DNA of 31,695 nucleotides, from the NCBI GenBank assembly GCA_001579985.1, contig LRSR01001254.1:1-31695 (forward strand), given 5' to 3'. The translations under genes and the position numbers were made by a program. The notes under the pieces are model-generated. The model saw nothing but the letters and a program-made list of their open reading frames with translations. It ran no database searches and had not been told where the DNA came from. The stretch is from Hypsibius dujardini. Lineage: Eukaryota > Tardigrada > Eutardigrada > Parachela > Hypsibiidae. Below are positions 1 through 10,659 of the stretch, piece by piece; within the stretch, counting starts at the first letter, position 1; every line of letters begins with the position of its first letter.

Positions 1-395
1 AGTGTAAACACGAGTTCCGACGGGCCTGAATTTTGTCCGTGGAGGTGCGCTTGTGCTGTGTGTATCACGGACTACGGACACACAATTTCGGGTTTATCAC
101 TTGATAACCGAAAAATGGGATAGATAAGAGCAATATATGACTGGCACAGAAATGGAGAGAGAACGAGGGAAAGAGTTCAACAAAGACAAGAGAACAAGCA
201 ATGCGATCGGAATGTTCAACACACACACGAGTCACGCAACTTTCCGTCCTGCATTCGCGGCTGAGGATTGACGGGAAGGTGGAACAGTTTTACCACACTC
301 GTACCTGACGACATATAATTTCGACTGACTTCTAAGGACCTTACCCCTTGGATCGTTATTATATCCCCATACCGAAAAGGCACATCATCATCATA
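1..395. other. Upstream region and 5' UTR of the first tetraspanin
   Basis: No coding exon is supported here. The stretch lies directly upstream of the first tetraspanin ATG at 396 and should hold its promoter and 5' UTR. The reading frame is open upstream from about 348, but without an ATG before 396. I see no TATA box or other motif I would defend. Confidence 0.5.
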
Positions 396-3300
396 ATGAA
401 GCTCGCCATAATATCCAAGTTCATCCTCTTCACACTGACCATCATCTATGGCGTGAGTACTATATACGTCTATATATATATGTCTATGTGTCTATTTGTA
501 TATATATGTCTATGTGTCTGTATATATATATATATGTCTATGTGTCTGTATATATATATATGTCTATGTGTCTGTATATATATATATGTCTGTGTGTCTG
601 TATATATATATATATATATAATTATATGTGTATTTGTCTATATATATGTTTATATGTATATGTGCATGGGAAAAGTCAATCGGGTAGAATGAATTTCAAT
701 GGTTTTTTGTGCTTTTTTTTATGTCTGATGGATTATGGACTGTGTAGATGTTTGGAATTATATTATTCGGTCTGGCGACGTGGATCCTCGCAGGGGACCA
801 GGGCACGTATGTGCAACACCTCCGGCTGGTGGAGATTCGCGCCGGTGCGGCGCTCCTCCTCACGACAGGGATCTTCCTCATTTGCATCTCGCTGATTGGG
901 TGTTTTGCGGTCGCGAGGAAGGATGTCAAACTGATGACCGCGGTGAGTTTCCATCAAACATCACATCACATTGGTATTTTTTATGGGTGGGAGAATCAAC
1001 ACTGAAGTGACAGTTACGTTCGGTGGTTGATTGACTGATTGACATGTTTTAAGGTTATTTAAAAATATTTTGGTGGAATTAGAAAATTGTTTTCTTGTGG
1101 ATGGACAAAGTAAGGCAGACGAGTTTGGCAACGGCAGTGGGGAATATGGCCGTAATATTTCAAAGGACGCTGAAGAATTTCATGAGAGAATCGTGTCATC
1201 GCAGCATTCCAGTCTGATGATCAGCATAAAAAATACCCGGGTGTGTGTACTCAATAAGCGAAAGAATTTAATCTAACAGAGAGTCACAGAAATAGGCAAA
1301 AGGGGCGGGGCAGGGGTAATACTTGAACAATCAACCAGCCGAGCCCCGAAGGAATCGGAGCGGAACTGATTGGTTGATTGTTTAATTGTTACTCCTGCTC
1401 CGCCCCTTTTGCCCATTCCGAGACCCTTGTTAGATTAAATTCTGTCGCTTAATTTTGAGGGACACTTCCAACTACTCCCACTTCACCAGGAAACGAAAAC
1501 ACCAATAATAAAAAAGCCAAAAGATAGAGTTTACTACTCGACAAGAAAATAAATTACTATATCTCAATATGACCACCGTCTGCTGCCTCCACGTAACGGA
1601 CGCGTCTCTGCCAAGAATCAACGGCGGCCCTAATTGTCTCCTGCGGAATAACGGCCCACTCTTCAATATCCTCTTGAGTTTCTGGAGATTTGGGATGAAA
1701 CCGTACTTGGTCAGTTGCTGCTTGAGTATGGATCACACGCAATAGTCAAGGACGTTGAGATCGGGTGAATTCCGAGGCATCTGGGCGTTGAGAATGAAGC
1801 AAGGAAATTCTTCCTTCATGAACTTCTGGACAGTGCCCGCCGCGTGACAGGGTGCCATTTCTTGGTAGAATATGGCTTCTGATGGTTTCAGCTTGTAGGG
1901 TATGTTCTTCTTCACAAATGAGATGCACTCTGACATGTAGGTATGCTCATTCAAGCAAAATCCAGACTTTAGAACAACAAGGGGAGTGCGCCCTTTACGG
2001 AAAATCCCGGCGAAAATCATGGCGCTTAACGGCGTTTTCAGCAACAGCCGATACTTTTTTCTATCTGGGATTAGGTCAAAACACTTGCCGTAACATCGAT
2101 CCTTCTGTGCGTTATGGTACTTTTCCACCGTCACATAACATTCGTCGACGAACAGAAAGTTGGCCACGTCTGATTTTCGGTACCTCTTGCGGAATCCGAG
2201 ACAGCAATTCTTCCGGGTTTTCTGCTGTCCGCTTAGAAGGAGAGCTCTCTTCCTCTTCCTATAGCAGTCGATCTTCTACTTTGCAAGATTCTCCTCACCG
2301 ACGTGTGCGCTATTTCGAACTACCGGGCGACGGATCGGATGGTGCGCGCGGTCGTAGCGATGGTTAAGCGGCGGACGATAGTGGCAGCCATTTTCGGTTC
2401 GATTTTCTTCCAGGGTCGTCCTTGCTTCTTCCGCACCTATTCCTTCTTCCCTCTGGCGAATTCCGACTTCACACGACGTATACTGCTTTCACTTCCCTAA
2501 TCCTGATTGAGGGCGACGATTTGAGAGACCGAACTGCTAGCCCTAAGGTAGAAATGATGGCGGCACGCTGCCCTACCGTCAGCATGGTCATCAAGCGTAC
2601 TTTTTGAGAAAACGGAAAGTGAGAGGAGAGATTTCTCTTTCAAATGAGTGTTGACGTATCTTCGCCCTTGAACTGAGAGAGGCGCTGCAGTCGCTTAATG
2701 TTTTCGTCAAAATTAAGGTTCCACGCGGTACGTGACCAACTACGCTTGTAGTCGGCCTGCTCGAGGACCAATACTATGGTCAACTGCAGTTTCCGCCACT
2801 TCAAAATTTGCAGACTGCAGATATACCGGTTAAAAGAATCAAATAAGCGAAACTGCTCAATGAAGTCATTAAAACTCGTTTACGTGCACTTGTATGTCTT
2901 GATCAGGAATTTTTTTGTATCATGTTAGTTAAATACTGAATTTGAATTAATTAGTGAATTAGTGTTTTCTTTATCCTTTGTTTCTCAAAGTATTTCGGCT
3001 GCATCATTATCACGACGGTCCTCTGTTTCGCCGGATCGGTCTTCCTGCTTGCAAGCAACAAAGTCATCGAGGCGCACATTAACGAGCACATTGACCGCAT
3101 GGTTCGCGACTACAACAACCGTGGACCGCAACAGCGCGAGGCGGAGACCTTCATGGACCTAATCCAGACCCACGTGAGTGGCTCTAGAAACTCTCGGGGG
3201 AATCCCCGCACTCACTCCTGTCCATCACTATCTCAGTTCTGAAAATAATTCAAAAAAATTCGGCAACCTGATTTTTAGCAATTGTTCTTTTAGTTGTTTT

Positions 3301-4020
3301 GCTGTGGCGCGGAGTCGGCTAATGACTACTACATTCGAGGCATCCCACCTTCCTGCCTCCGTCCATGGCAATCTGGAGTCAGCCAAGTGTGGGGCTGCAA
3401 AGAAGTGATGAAGCGCTGGTTGAAAGTAAGTCTTCTTTTGAAAGCTATACCTGTGCATGCTTGTTAGTGTGTCTGTGTCTGTGTCTGTCTGTGTCTGTGT
3501 CTGTGTCTGTGTCTGTGTCTGTGTCTGTGTCTGTGTCTGTGTCTGTGTCTGTGTCTGTGTTTGTGTCTGTCTCTGTTTGTGTCTGTCTCTGTCTCTGTTC
3601 TGGGTGGATCTACGGTGTCTGTGTCTTTTCATTCATATCTAGATCTTTCGGTCTGCCTATTTCTTCCGGCATACCTATCTGCACTTGTCTGTATGGCTGA
3701 AATAAAACTATTTTCCTTCCTTGTTACAGTACAATCTAGATGCAATCGCTGGTATCGGTCTCTTCATGTGTGTCCTCCTGGTAAGATCAACAGCAAAGAG
3801 CGTATCGTGAACGCACTTGTCAAAAGGAAATTCGGACGTGGACAACTTTCTGACAGCTTGTTGAGCAAAGCGCTCATTAACATGCCTAACGAGGTCCCTT
3901 CTTGATTTCGTCTTTTCTCTCGGTATTTAGGTCGTGGGTGCTGTCGCAGCGTGGATGCTCCGCCGCAGCTATTACAGCTCCGATCCGGTGACGACAGTCC
4001 GTCAGGGCCGGAAACTATAA
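396..4020 (+). CDS. Tetraspanin, 235 aa, six exons
   Basis: This encodes a four-pass membrane protein of the tetraspanin family, which organises partner proteins in plasma or endosomal membrane. Exons are 396-452, 748-942, 2991-3173, 3294-3425, 3730-3780 and 3931-4020; all introns are GT-AG and phase 0. TM1 is about residues 5-33, then a very short first extracellular loop (34-52), TM2 about 53-75, TM3 about 85-107, large loop 108-191 and TM4 about 192-216. The diagnostic CCG motif is at 148-150 (LFCCGAE). Further loop cysteines at 166 (PPSC) and 180 (WGC) make a four-cysteine loop, the minimal two-disulfide class. The cytoplasmic tail is about 19 residues, basic, with no obvious sorting motif. 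The start is the first ATG in a frame that enters TM1. Intron 2 is about 2 kb and carries mobile-element debris. The tetraspanin subtype is not resolved. Confidence 0.9.
460..662. repeat. TA-rich minisatellite in tetraspanin intron 1
   Basis: Repeated blocks of a TGTCTATGTGTCTG core followed by runs of TA fill most of intron 1. The open frames across it are low-complexity Y/I/C/V translations and not coding. Confidence 0.85.
1245..1465. mobile_element. Fold-back (long inverted repeat) MITE-like element
   Basis: Two arms of about 95 bp are near-perfect inverted copies around a short loop near 1340-1370. The left arm contains AAGAATTTAATCTAACA then GGCAAAAGGGGCGGGGCAGG; the right arm, read in reverse complement, contains CAGAATTTAATCTAACA then GGCAAAAGGGGCGGAGCAGG. 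It carries no gene. Exact ends and target-site duplication are unclear. It sits in intron 2 of the first tetraspanin, about 90 bp from the mariner remnant, and could be a separate non-autonomous transposon. Confidence 0.75.
1557..2391 (-). pseudogene. Decayed Tc1/mariner-superfamily transposase
   Basis: The minus strand shows, in order but split between frames, a helix-turn-helix region (TIRSVAR, stop, FEIAHTSVRRILQ), a linker rich in K/R, the first catalytic block (LFVDECYVTVEKYHNAQKDR), the second block (QEMAPCHAAG, where active families usually have D), the third block (NSPDLNVLDY), and a C-terminal end (PQETIRAAVDSWQRR ... GGHIE). Breaks seen: a stop in the HTH, a frame change near 2260, a TGA just after LDYCV at about 1735 where a Trp codon is usual, and another frame change near 1690. 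Terminal inverted repeats were not identified. It lies antisense inside intron 2 of the first tetraspanin and is non-functional as it stands. Confidence 0.85.
3466..3600. repeat. TGTGTC hexanucleotide array
   Basis: About 20 copies of TGTGTC, degrading towards the right end, fill intron 4 of the first tetraspanin. Because the unit is six bases, several frames stay open as SVSV or TQTQ strings; none is a gene. Confidence 0.95.
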
Positions 4021-4549
4021 TCCAGCGAAGAAGGCATGAAACAGGCAGCGCGGATCTTTCTTCTTTTTTTCGTGCGCACGAACAGTAATCCCAACTCTCT
4101 CCGCCGTTTCCGACATCTTTTCTTTTGTAATAGTATTTCCCTTTTTTTATTTCGAATCTATATTTATTCATATAATATTTTTTGCCGCAGCTGTTTCCCG
4201 TTTACTGAAGGATGGTTTTGAAAAATAAAAAAAGCCATTTAATTCCGTTAAAAGGAACGCGTGCAAGTTCAAAACAACTCATTCGAACCGGGATTAAAAA
4301 GGGAAGAGAGTCAAGAATACGGAAGAGGAAAAGGCAACGCCACTTGGAGAAAAAGGGCAAAATTTAGAGGAGGTCGGAAAAATTGGATTAAATAATTGTA
4401 AAAAAGGCAGCGCTTTAGAAATAAAAAAGAGACGGCGGCTCGATGTCATTTCGAGCGGCAGATCAAAAACAGAGAGATTTTTTGGTCAACATAAAAAGCG
4501 TGCACGCCGGTACAGTAACAAGATCTCGTCGGATTGGATTGGCTCGCGA
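4021..4549. other. Convergent 3' region between the two tetraspanins
   Basis: This holds the 3' UTR of the plus-strand tetraspanin, including an AATAAA at 4224, and the likely 3' UTR of the minus-strand one. Minus-strand AATAAA hexamers occur at 4146-4151 and 4163-4168, inside the other gene's UTR, so the two transcripts may overlap. The middle is purine-rich and otherwise featureless. Confidence 0.5.
4224..4229 (+). terminator. Polyadenylation signal AATAAA of the first tetraspanin
   Basis: A canonical AATAAA lies 204 nt after the stop codon at 4018-4020, followed by an A-rich stretch. It is the first such hexamer on the plus strand after the gene. Confidence 0.6.
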
Positions 4550-4834
4550 TCAGAGATTCGTCTCCACGTAGGCGGGCCGTATGACGACCGGTGGGCCTTG
4601 CTCGATGTCCCGTCGAATCTCCCGCACCTCGCGGACTTCGACAAAGTCCGGTTCTTCCTTGGTCGCGACGATGATCAGTTTGTCGTCCTGGACTTCGCGG
4701 CGGGCGCAGAAAAGCACCATTGAGAAGATCAGACCCAAAAGCTAATAAAATGAAACAAAATCCTTCAGACTAACACTACGTGTCTGGATGTATATGAATC
4801 TGTCTACCTGTTTCATTGTTCGTCTGCCTGCCCG

Positions 4835-4888
<54 letters not shown>

Positions 4889-7035
4889 TGTCTGTCTGCC
4901 TGTGTGTCTGTCTAGGTGTCTGTGTGTGTGTCTGGGTTTCTGTCTGTATGCCTGTGTGTCCGTCTGGGTGTCTGTCTGTGTGTCTGTCTGGGTGTCTGGG
5001 TTTGTGTGTCTGCTCCGTTTGTTTGCTTGAAGCAGATACATCACATGCGAATTGAAAATTGAGTCTCGCTCCCAGAACTGAAAACAGAGCTTGCTCCGGT
5101 TCCGACACATTTGCCACCCACCTGAATCAGCGCCAACGCCACCGCGGCAATGGCAAATATGTACATGTTCCGTGTGACAAAGTCACGTATGACCTCGAAA
5201 CAGCCCCTCGGGTAGATGCTGCGAAAGTCGAGGCTCTTGCCGCAGTTCGGCATGCGCCGCGCCTCTGGAATGCAGCAGCTGTCCGGTGCAATGGCCAATT
5301 CCGGCCACGCCGCAATGTAGTGCCAGTCCGCGGGGCTGTCCATGCCGCAGCAGCCAAAGTCCTCCTGCACGGCGTCCCAGATTTTCGACAGCGTCGAGTG
5401 CGGCAGATAGTTGGTGCGGATGCCCAGTTTCTGTTCGTACCGAAAGTTGTCCGTCATCTAGAGGGGAAGGAGGACGAAGATCATGAACACAGTTTTTGAT
5501 TTGATTCGATTTATTCGATAGCACATAAAATCCAGGTTCGCTGGACAACAGTAAAGTGTGGTAGCCACAATAATCTTGAGATCAAGGTTTTAAACGGATC
5601 AAGGCTAGAACACTGCCACAGCTCTTCAGGCAGATCTTTTCTCGCGTACAGATTTTTCAATCTCAAATATATTTTCAGTGGTTGGGATTAAAACTTCGGA
5701 AACGTGGCTGATCAATCAATCAATCAAGCTCCGGGCCGTAGCACAAAGTGGTGGGGGAATTCTATTTCCTCCTTATTTTTTTCTGAAACTGCAGATGTGA
5801 TTTCCAGCCCGAGACTTCAATGGGAAATCATGATATATGTACAGGTATTTTCAAAAAAAAGCCCCAATTGGATCGGGAGGGAAAATCCCCAGTTGGATCG
5901 GGAGGGGAAATCTCCGTTCTTGCCTAAGTAAGACATTTGAATTAAAAAGGTCCGACTGGGACGGATCTCGTTCGTGCGTGATCTAGAGGTGGAAAGTGGA
6001 AGGTGGATGACATTTTTTGTTACATAAAGCCCGAAAACAAACAGAGGATAGGGTGTTTCACACATGCTGGTACACTGAACACACTCTAGTGACTCAATCG
6101 AGGGGCACTTCACGGATTATTATCATCGGGTGTAATTATTTAATAAATCCACTAGAGTATCGGGAAAAACCCTCTTTCGTTCCGATTTCGTAATTCTGGG
6201 TCGGTCGGTCGGTATTGGAATGAACACATATGAATACTGAGTGGGAGCAAACAGAACCGGCACCCTCACTTACCGTGTCCCGAAATATGAGGAAATAAAT
6301 GGCCAGTCCGATTTCGGCAAGAAAAATCACCAGCACCGCAAGGAAATACTGCAATGAACGTGGGAAAAAAAGATGAAGAACGGCTCGGGAGGTACTAGCA
6401 TCACACATATGCAAGACGAATGAAGCAACAACAGACACGCAGACGGACAGGCAGAGACACAGGCAGGCAGGCAGGCAGGCTGACAGGCAGACAGACGGAT
6501 AGTCAAACAGGCAGGCAGGCAGACAGACAGACAGACGGTCAGACAGATAGGGAGACAGGCAGACAGGCAGGGCAGAAAAGCAGACAGAGACACAGGCAGG
6601 CAGGCAGGCAGATGGTTAGATAGGCAGACGGATGGCCAGACAGGCAGGCAGATTGATATCTGGACTTCAAGTAACTCACCAACATAAGAAGGATCTTACT
6701 AAGAGCCCAAGATCCACAACAACCTGCGAAAAATTTAAGAACTTGTGAAAAAACCCCACTCTTCCTCTTCCACTGTGATTCACTTCATAAGTAGATCCAA
6801 ATTAATTCGGTACGAGTTATGTACCCATTATGCAGATGAGAATTCCGATACATCCCACCGCGATCATCAGTTCCGCCACGGAGATCGTGGCATACTGCAG
6901 CAGAAATCGTGCCGTCGCGGTGGTGTGGATCTGCAGCCAGATGCCCAGTCCGAGCCCGGCACAGGCGAACAGGCTGACCACAATGTTGAGGACGATGAAG
7001 CATACCCGGACGCACTGCACCCCGCGTGTGCCCAT
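4550..7035 (-). CDS. Tetraspanin, 285 aa, five exons
   Basis: Exons in transcript order are 7035-6825, 6723-6680, 6348-6274, 5457-5122 and 4741-4550, all GT-AG. TM1 is about residues 10-34 and TM2 about 49-70. The classic GCCG at the TM2/TM3 turn is at 71-74, formed across the first splice junction. TM3 is about 81-106 and TM4 about 206-236. The large loop (about 107-205) has the CCG motif at 146-148, paired cysteines at 171-172 (PDSCC), and cysteines at 182 and 196 (RGC), giving the six-cysteine, three-disulfide class. The cytoplasmic tail is long (about 49 residues), charged, and ends ETNL, which fits a class I PDZ ligand. The MGTRG start was chosen because it sits just before TM1, as is usual; an in-frame ATG 48 nt upstream is possible. 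Subtype is unresolved. Confidence 0.92.
4821..5010. repeat. CCTG then TGTC tetranucleotide array
   Basis: At least a dozen perfect CCTG units grade into TGTC/TGTG/GGTG variants. It occupies intron 4 of the minus-strand tetraspanin. ORFs here (LPACLPAC-type strings) are repeat translations. Confidence 0.95.
6430..6652. repeat. CAGG/CAGA tetranucleotide array
   Basis: Interrupted CAGG and CAGA units fill the intron between exons 2 and 3 of the minus-strand tetraspanin. The sequence class matches the array in its intron 4 but in the opposite orientation. Confidence 0.95.
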
Positions 7036-7354
7036 TTTGTGTGTGCCCGGTACGAGGCGGTAGTAGTTATTCCACGGAATCATCCCGCGGAGAAGGCTTC
7101 GATCCAATCGGAAGCGGGGGCGTCCATCAACGGTGACAACAACTGCAAGAGTTACCTGAATGAATAAAAAACGGAAGAAACCCGTCAATCAACAATCAAT
7201 CAACGGAAAGCATGCCAATCAATGCAATTGTACACTACACAATAAAACGCCAAGTTAATACTCCCATGACAGCTCTGTCCTAACAGAACGTAAAAAATGG
7301 GCTCGCGTAAACGCCACAAGATAATAAAGAAAAAGAGTAAACTACATTCACTAA

Positions 7355-7443
7355 CAATTCGGTCTAATCAATCAATCAATTCAGTTTAATCAATCAATCG
7401 ATTCGGTTTAATCAATCAATCAATCAATTCGGTCCAATCAACC
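7355..7443. repeat. AATC-rich tandem blocks
   Basis: About four blocks of AATTCGGTTTAATCAATCAATC with small changes. Each block itself contains three or four AATC units, so it is a repeat of repeats. Confidence 0.85.
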
Positions 7444-8509
7444 ACAAGCGGACGCGGTCAATCAGCTTGTGTCGCGAGCAATGCTCTAAGGATGTTCTAA
7501 GGAAAACCGTTTTGGAAAAATATTTTTTCTAAGGACAACAATCTGCAAATACTTTATCCAGCATGAAGGATGCTAAACCCTTGACAAAACACATCTGATA
7601 TGGTAACATTAAAATTAAAAAACGATAACGGCACCACAAAACGAGCCAATCAATCAATGGATGACACTTGAATCTAACGGAATGATTTAAATCTTACAGA
7701 TGCGTTTTAAAAGAGATCCTGCTGCAAATTCCAACAAAATCCTCTCCCGCAAATTACGTTTTCGTGCAAGCCAATGAAGTGATTTTAAATTTCCAGAAAA
7801 ACTTACCCGAATTCAGTCACAGGAAAGTGTTCAGCTTGGGGAAAAATAGAGCAGCATTTCCCTGTCAATTAAACGACTGATTGATTGATTCAGAAGCTGA
7901 TTGATTGAGGCGACTGATTCACAAGCACAATGGCCTCCTTCCTCCTACCGAATGAATATGGCCGGCTTAAAACAAACTAGCACTGAACGCTTGTGTGGGG
8001 AGAGATTATGAATGCAAATTACGGCATGATCACCATTCACACAAAGTAAACTGTCTGACAGCAAATAATAATATCGAGCACAGGCACAAGGACAACAAAT
8101 GCGCTGTTGATTGCACTGGCGAAGGGGCCGGTCTGACATGAGGGCAAAATAACCGTTTCCGGTCCACTGGCCCACCGAACACACACTCAGTTACCGGCCC
8201 ACTTGACCTGGTTCATTTTCACTGCAACCGCAGCACACGGACCTGCTAAACCGCTGAAAATGCCTCGCCCTGTGTGTGGTGTAATTTACGGCTGCAAATT
8301 GGACCACCAGCCGAAGCAGCGTTTGCCGCGCCCACAAAGCATAAATTCTCTGACTCATTCACCCCATCATGCATTGAAGAGCAAAAGGAAAGATCTGATT
8401 TTTTTCATCAATGAAAAAAAGCACACATGTAGAATACATACAGAAGACGGGACGGAACCACATCGCGTGGACGTACTGGACAAAATAACTGGAGCATCAA
8501 TTGTACGCA

Positions 8510-8547
<38 letters not shown>
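8510..8547. repeat. ATCA tetranucleotide array
   Basis: Nine perfect ATCA units in tandem in the spacer. Confidence 0.95.
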
Positions 8548-8649
8548 CCGGATGTTTGACGTTTGTATCAGCCTGCAATGCTTGCTTGACCATTGACACG
8601 ACACTTCCGGCAGGGCAACACAGTCATTTTTCACTGCGACTACTGCATG

Positions 8650-8682
<33 letters not shown>

Positions 8683-8683
8683 C
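8650..8683. repeat. GTCT tetranucleotide array
   Basis: Eight perfect GTCT units in the spacer, about 100 bp after an ATCA array. Confidence 0.95.
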
Positions 8684-9472
8684 ACTCAAACTGAAACTTT
8701 CCTTTCTCCTTTCGGAAGATATAAATCGTGGAACAACTTCATTTCACTGACTGTAACTGCGTAAAAACGATCGTTGTCTGTGACCTGTCTTAACCTGACG
8801 TCCGTCTAAATACTTCCAGTGCGTAAAGCTGTGTGTGGGAACGGGCAGGGTCGTCGACTTGACACGAAAGCCTTAAAAATCGATTTTCATTCGAATTCAC
8901 GCGCTGTCTGCTTCTCTCGCGGGGAATTGCACAGCGCGACGTAGTCAGACAGACACAAGCCTCGCCAGAAACGTGTTTTACGCTGGTCTCCGGTCATATT
9001 GGTATTTCATTTCACAGACAGATAAGACGCAGACAGACACAGACCGACGCTTCGCCACACAGATTATCGCCGGTGGGAGCGCCACACGTTGTGTGTTACA
9101 CACGCCGGGGTCTGCAAGAGAGCTCTCACTCCGGCGGAACCGGTTTCGGCCAGTGCCTTTCAATACAAATATCCGTTCAGGTTATAGTTAGGGCAAAAAA
9201 GCGGTTCACTTATCACTAAAGGCGACCGACAAACATGTTAACTAATAATGATCACATGTCGCAATGTGTGTAAAACGCCACCGAATTACTGGCAACAGGC
9301 AACTAACATGGAAATGTGATCCTCCATGAGAAATCATGGGCCGGCATTGTCTTGAATATTGTCCAGGGACGCACTATTAATCCAAGCCTCAGCACAGGTA
9401 CTGGCACGTAAGGAGCCAAGGTAAATCCGATGAAGTCATCACATTAGCCGTATTAGACGCAGCCAGTTAGTT

Positions 9473-9575
9473 TCCTGTCTGTCTGTCTGCCTGCCTACTT
9501 GCCTGCTTGTCTGTCTGTCTGTCTGGCTGTCTGTCTATCTGTCTCTGTCTGCCTGCTGTCTGTCTGTCTGTCTGC

Positions 9576-9613
<38 letters not shown>

Positions 9614-9685
9614 CTTGTCTGTCTGTCTGTTTGTTTATTTGCTTGTCCAGCTGTCTGCCTGCCTGTTCAGCTGTCAGTCTGTCAA
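9473..9685. repeat. GTCT/GCCT array in the ALKBH8 3' UTR
   Basis: Interrupted GTCT and GCCT units lie immediately downstream of the ALKBH8 stop codon on its transcribed side, so they would be part of its 3' UTR or just beyond it. The long SVCLSVCL-type frames are repeat translations. Confidence 0.95.
9634..9639 (-). terminator. Polyadenylation signal AATAAA of ALKBH8
   Basis: Read on the minus strand this is AATAAA, 76 nt past the ALKBH8 stop codon. It lies within the tetranucleotide array, so cleavage would keep about half of the array in the mRNA. Confidence 0.5.
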
Positions 9686-9714
9686 TTGATTTTACTGCGT
9701 GCATGTCTAGACAT

Positions 9715-10601
9715 TCAGATGGCGGTCTTCTCCAGGACAATACACCAATTCCCTTCATCATAATACTCTAGAACGACTCTGACATCGGCCAATCGCTCAC
9801 AGCATTGCCGCAACTCCCCCTCCCGAAAAACGTGGTAGAACCGGTGAAAGACCTTTTCCGGCTCGGCTGGCTTCTCCTTGTCTGCCGATGACGGCACATT
9901 TTTCAAATGCCAAGGCACCAAAACATCCTGCTGCTTGAATTCTGTCCGATTAACATGCACCGGTAACGGGCACGACGACGCCGCCGCGGAGAAGGGCAGG
10001 TCGGAAGTCGAGGGGTCTCCTCCATCGTTCAAGTGCGGAGACGGCTCCTTGTGCCGGGTCTTTTTGAGGTACGTCGACTTCTTCTGGTCCTTCCGCTGCT
10101 GCTCCATCGCCCATACATAGATCAGCGCACGCCCGCCCAACCGTAGCAGGCGCACGATTTCTTGAATGGCCTGGACGCGCCGTTCCTAGACGGTGCGAGA
10201 AAGAAATCAACATCATTTACGCTATTGAGTGATACAGCGTGGACAACCGCCTGAAGAGGCTCTTGTAAAATCAAGCAAACGTGAAGGTAACTTGAGTTCG
10301 CGTTGCGCGCGCGCTAGAACCGAACCTCAGAGCTCAAGTGGTGAATCACGGCGATGCAGATGACGCCGTCGCAGGAGCCGGCGCGGAAGGGGAGCGCGAG
10401 AATGTCTGAGACGACAACTTGAAAGCCACGTGCTTGGCAGATTGAGATCAGATTACTACTCCGGTCGCAACCAATCTGACGAAGGCAAAATATGAAATTA
10501 GAGCGAAGTTAAACGGAAAGGCACATAGACAGACAGACATCTAGGCACATAGAATGGAAATCAGCCAAAAGAATAGAGAGACGGGAAAACTACCGGTTAT
10601 G

Positions 10602-10659
<58 letters not shown>

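Larger units (their letters stand above)
7036..9714. other. Repeat-rich spacer between tetraspanin and ALKBH8
   Basis: This spacer holds the presumed promoter and 5' UTR of the minus-strand tetraspanin (a TTGCAG acceptor-like site about 100 nt upstream of its ATG hints at a 5' UTR intron) and the 3' UTR of ALKBH8. ATCA and GTCT arrays are scattered through it. A 99-codon plus ORF at 8260-8559 begins MPRPVCGVIYGC but runs into an ATCA array and resembles no family I know. No convincing gene, tRNA or other RNA was found. Confidence 0.5.

Noticed and set aside
348-395. Upstream extension of the first tetraspanin
   Set aside because: The extension has no ATG and would place hydrophilic residues before TM1; the ATG at 396 is adequate.
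1852-2367. 171-codon plus ORF opposite the mariner remnant
   Set aside because: It is the antisense shadow of the transposase, whose motifs are clear on the minus strand.
8260-8559. 99-codon ORF starting MPRPVCGVIYGC, briefly considered as a zinc-finger (THAP-like) fragment
   Set aside because: The expected C2CH spacing is not met and the C-terminus is translated ATCA repeat.
9499-9771. Cysteine-rich ORFs (SVCLSVCL and LPACLPAC type) across the window
   Set aside because: They are translations of GTCT/CCTG arrays; the same pattern appears in every intron with such an array on either strand.
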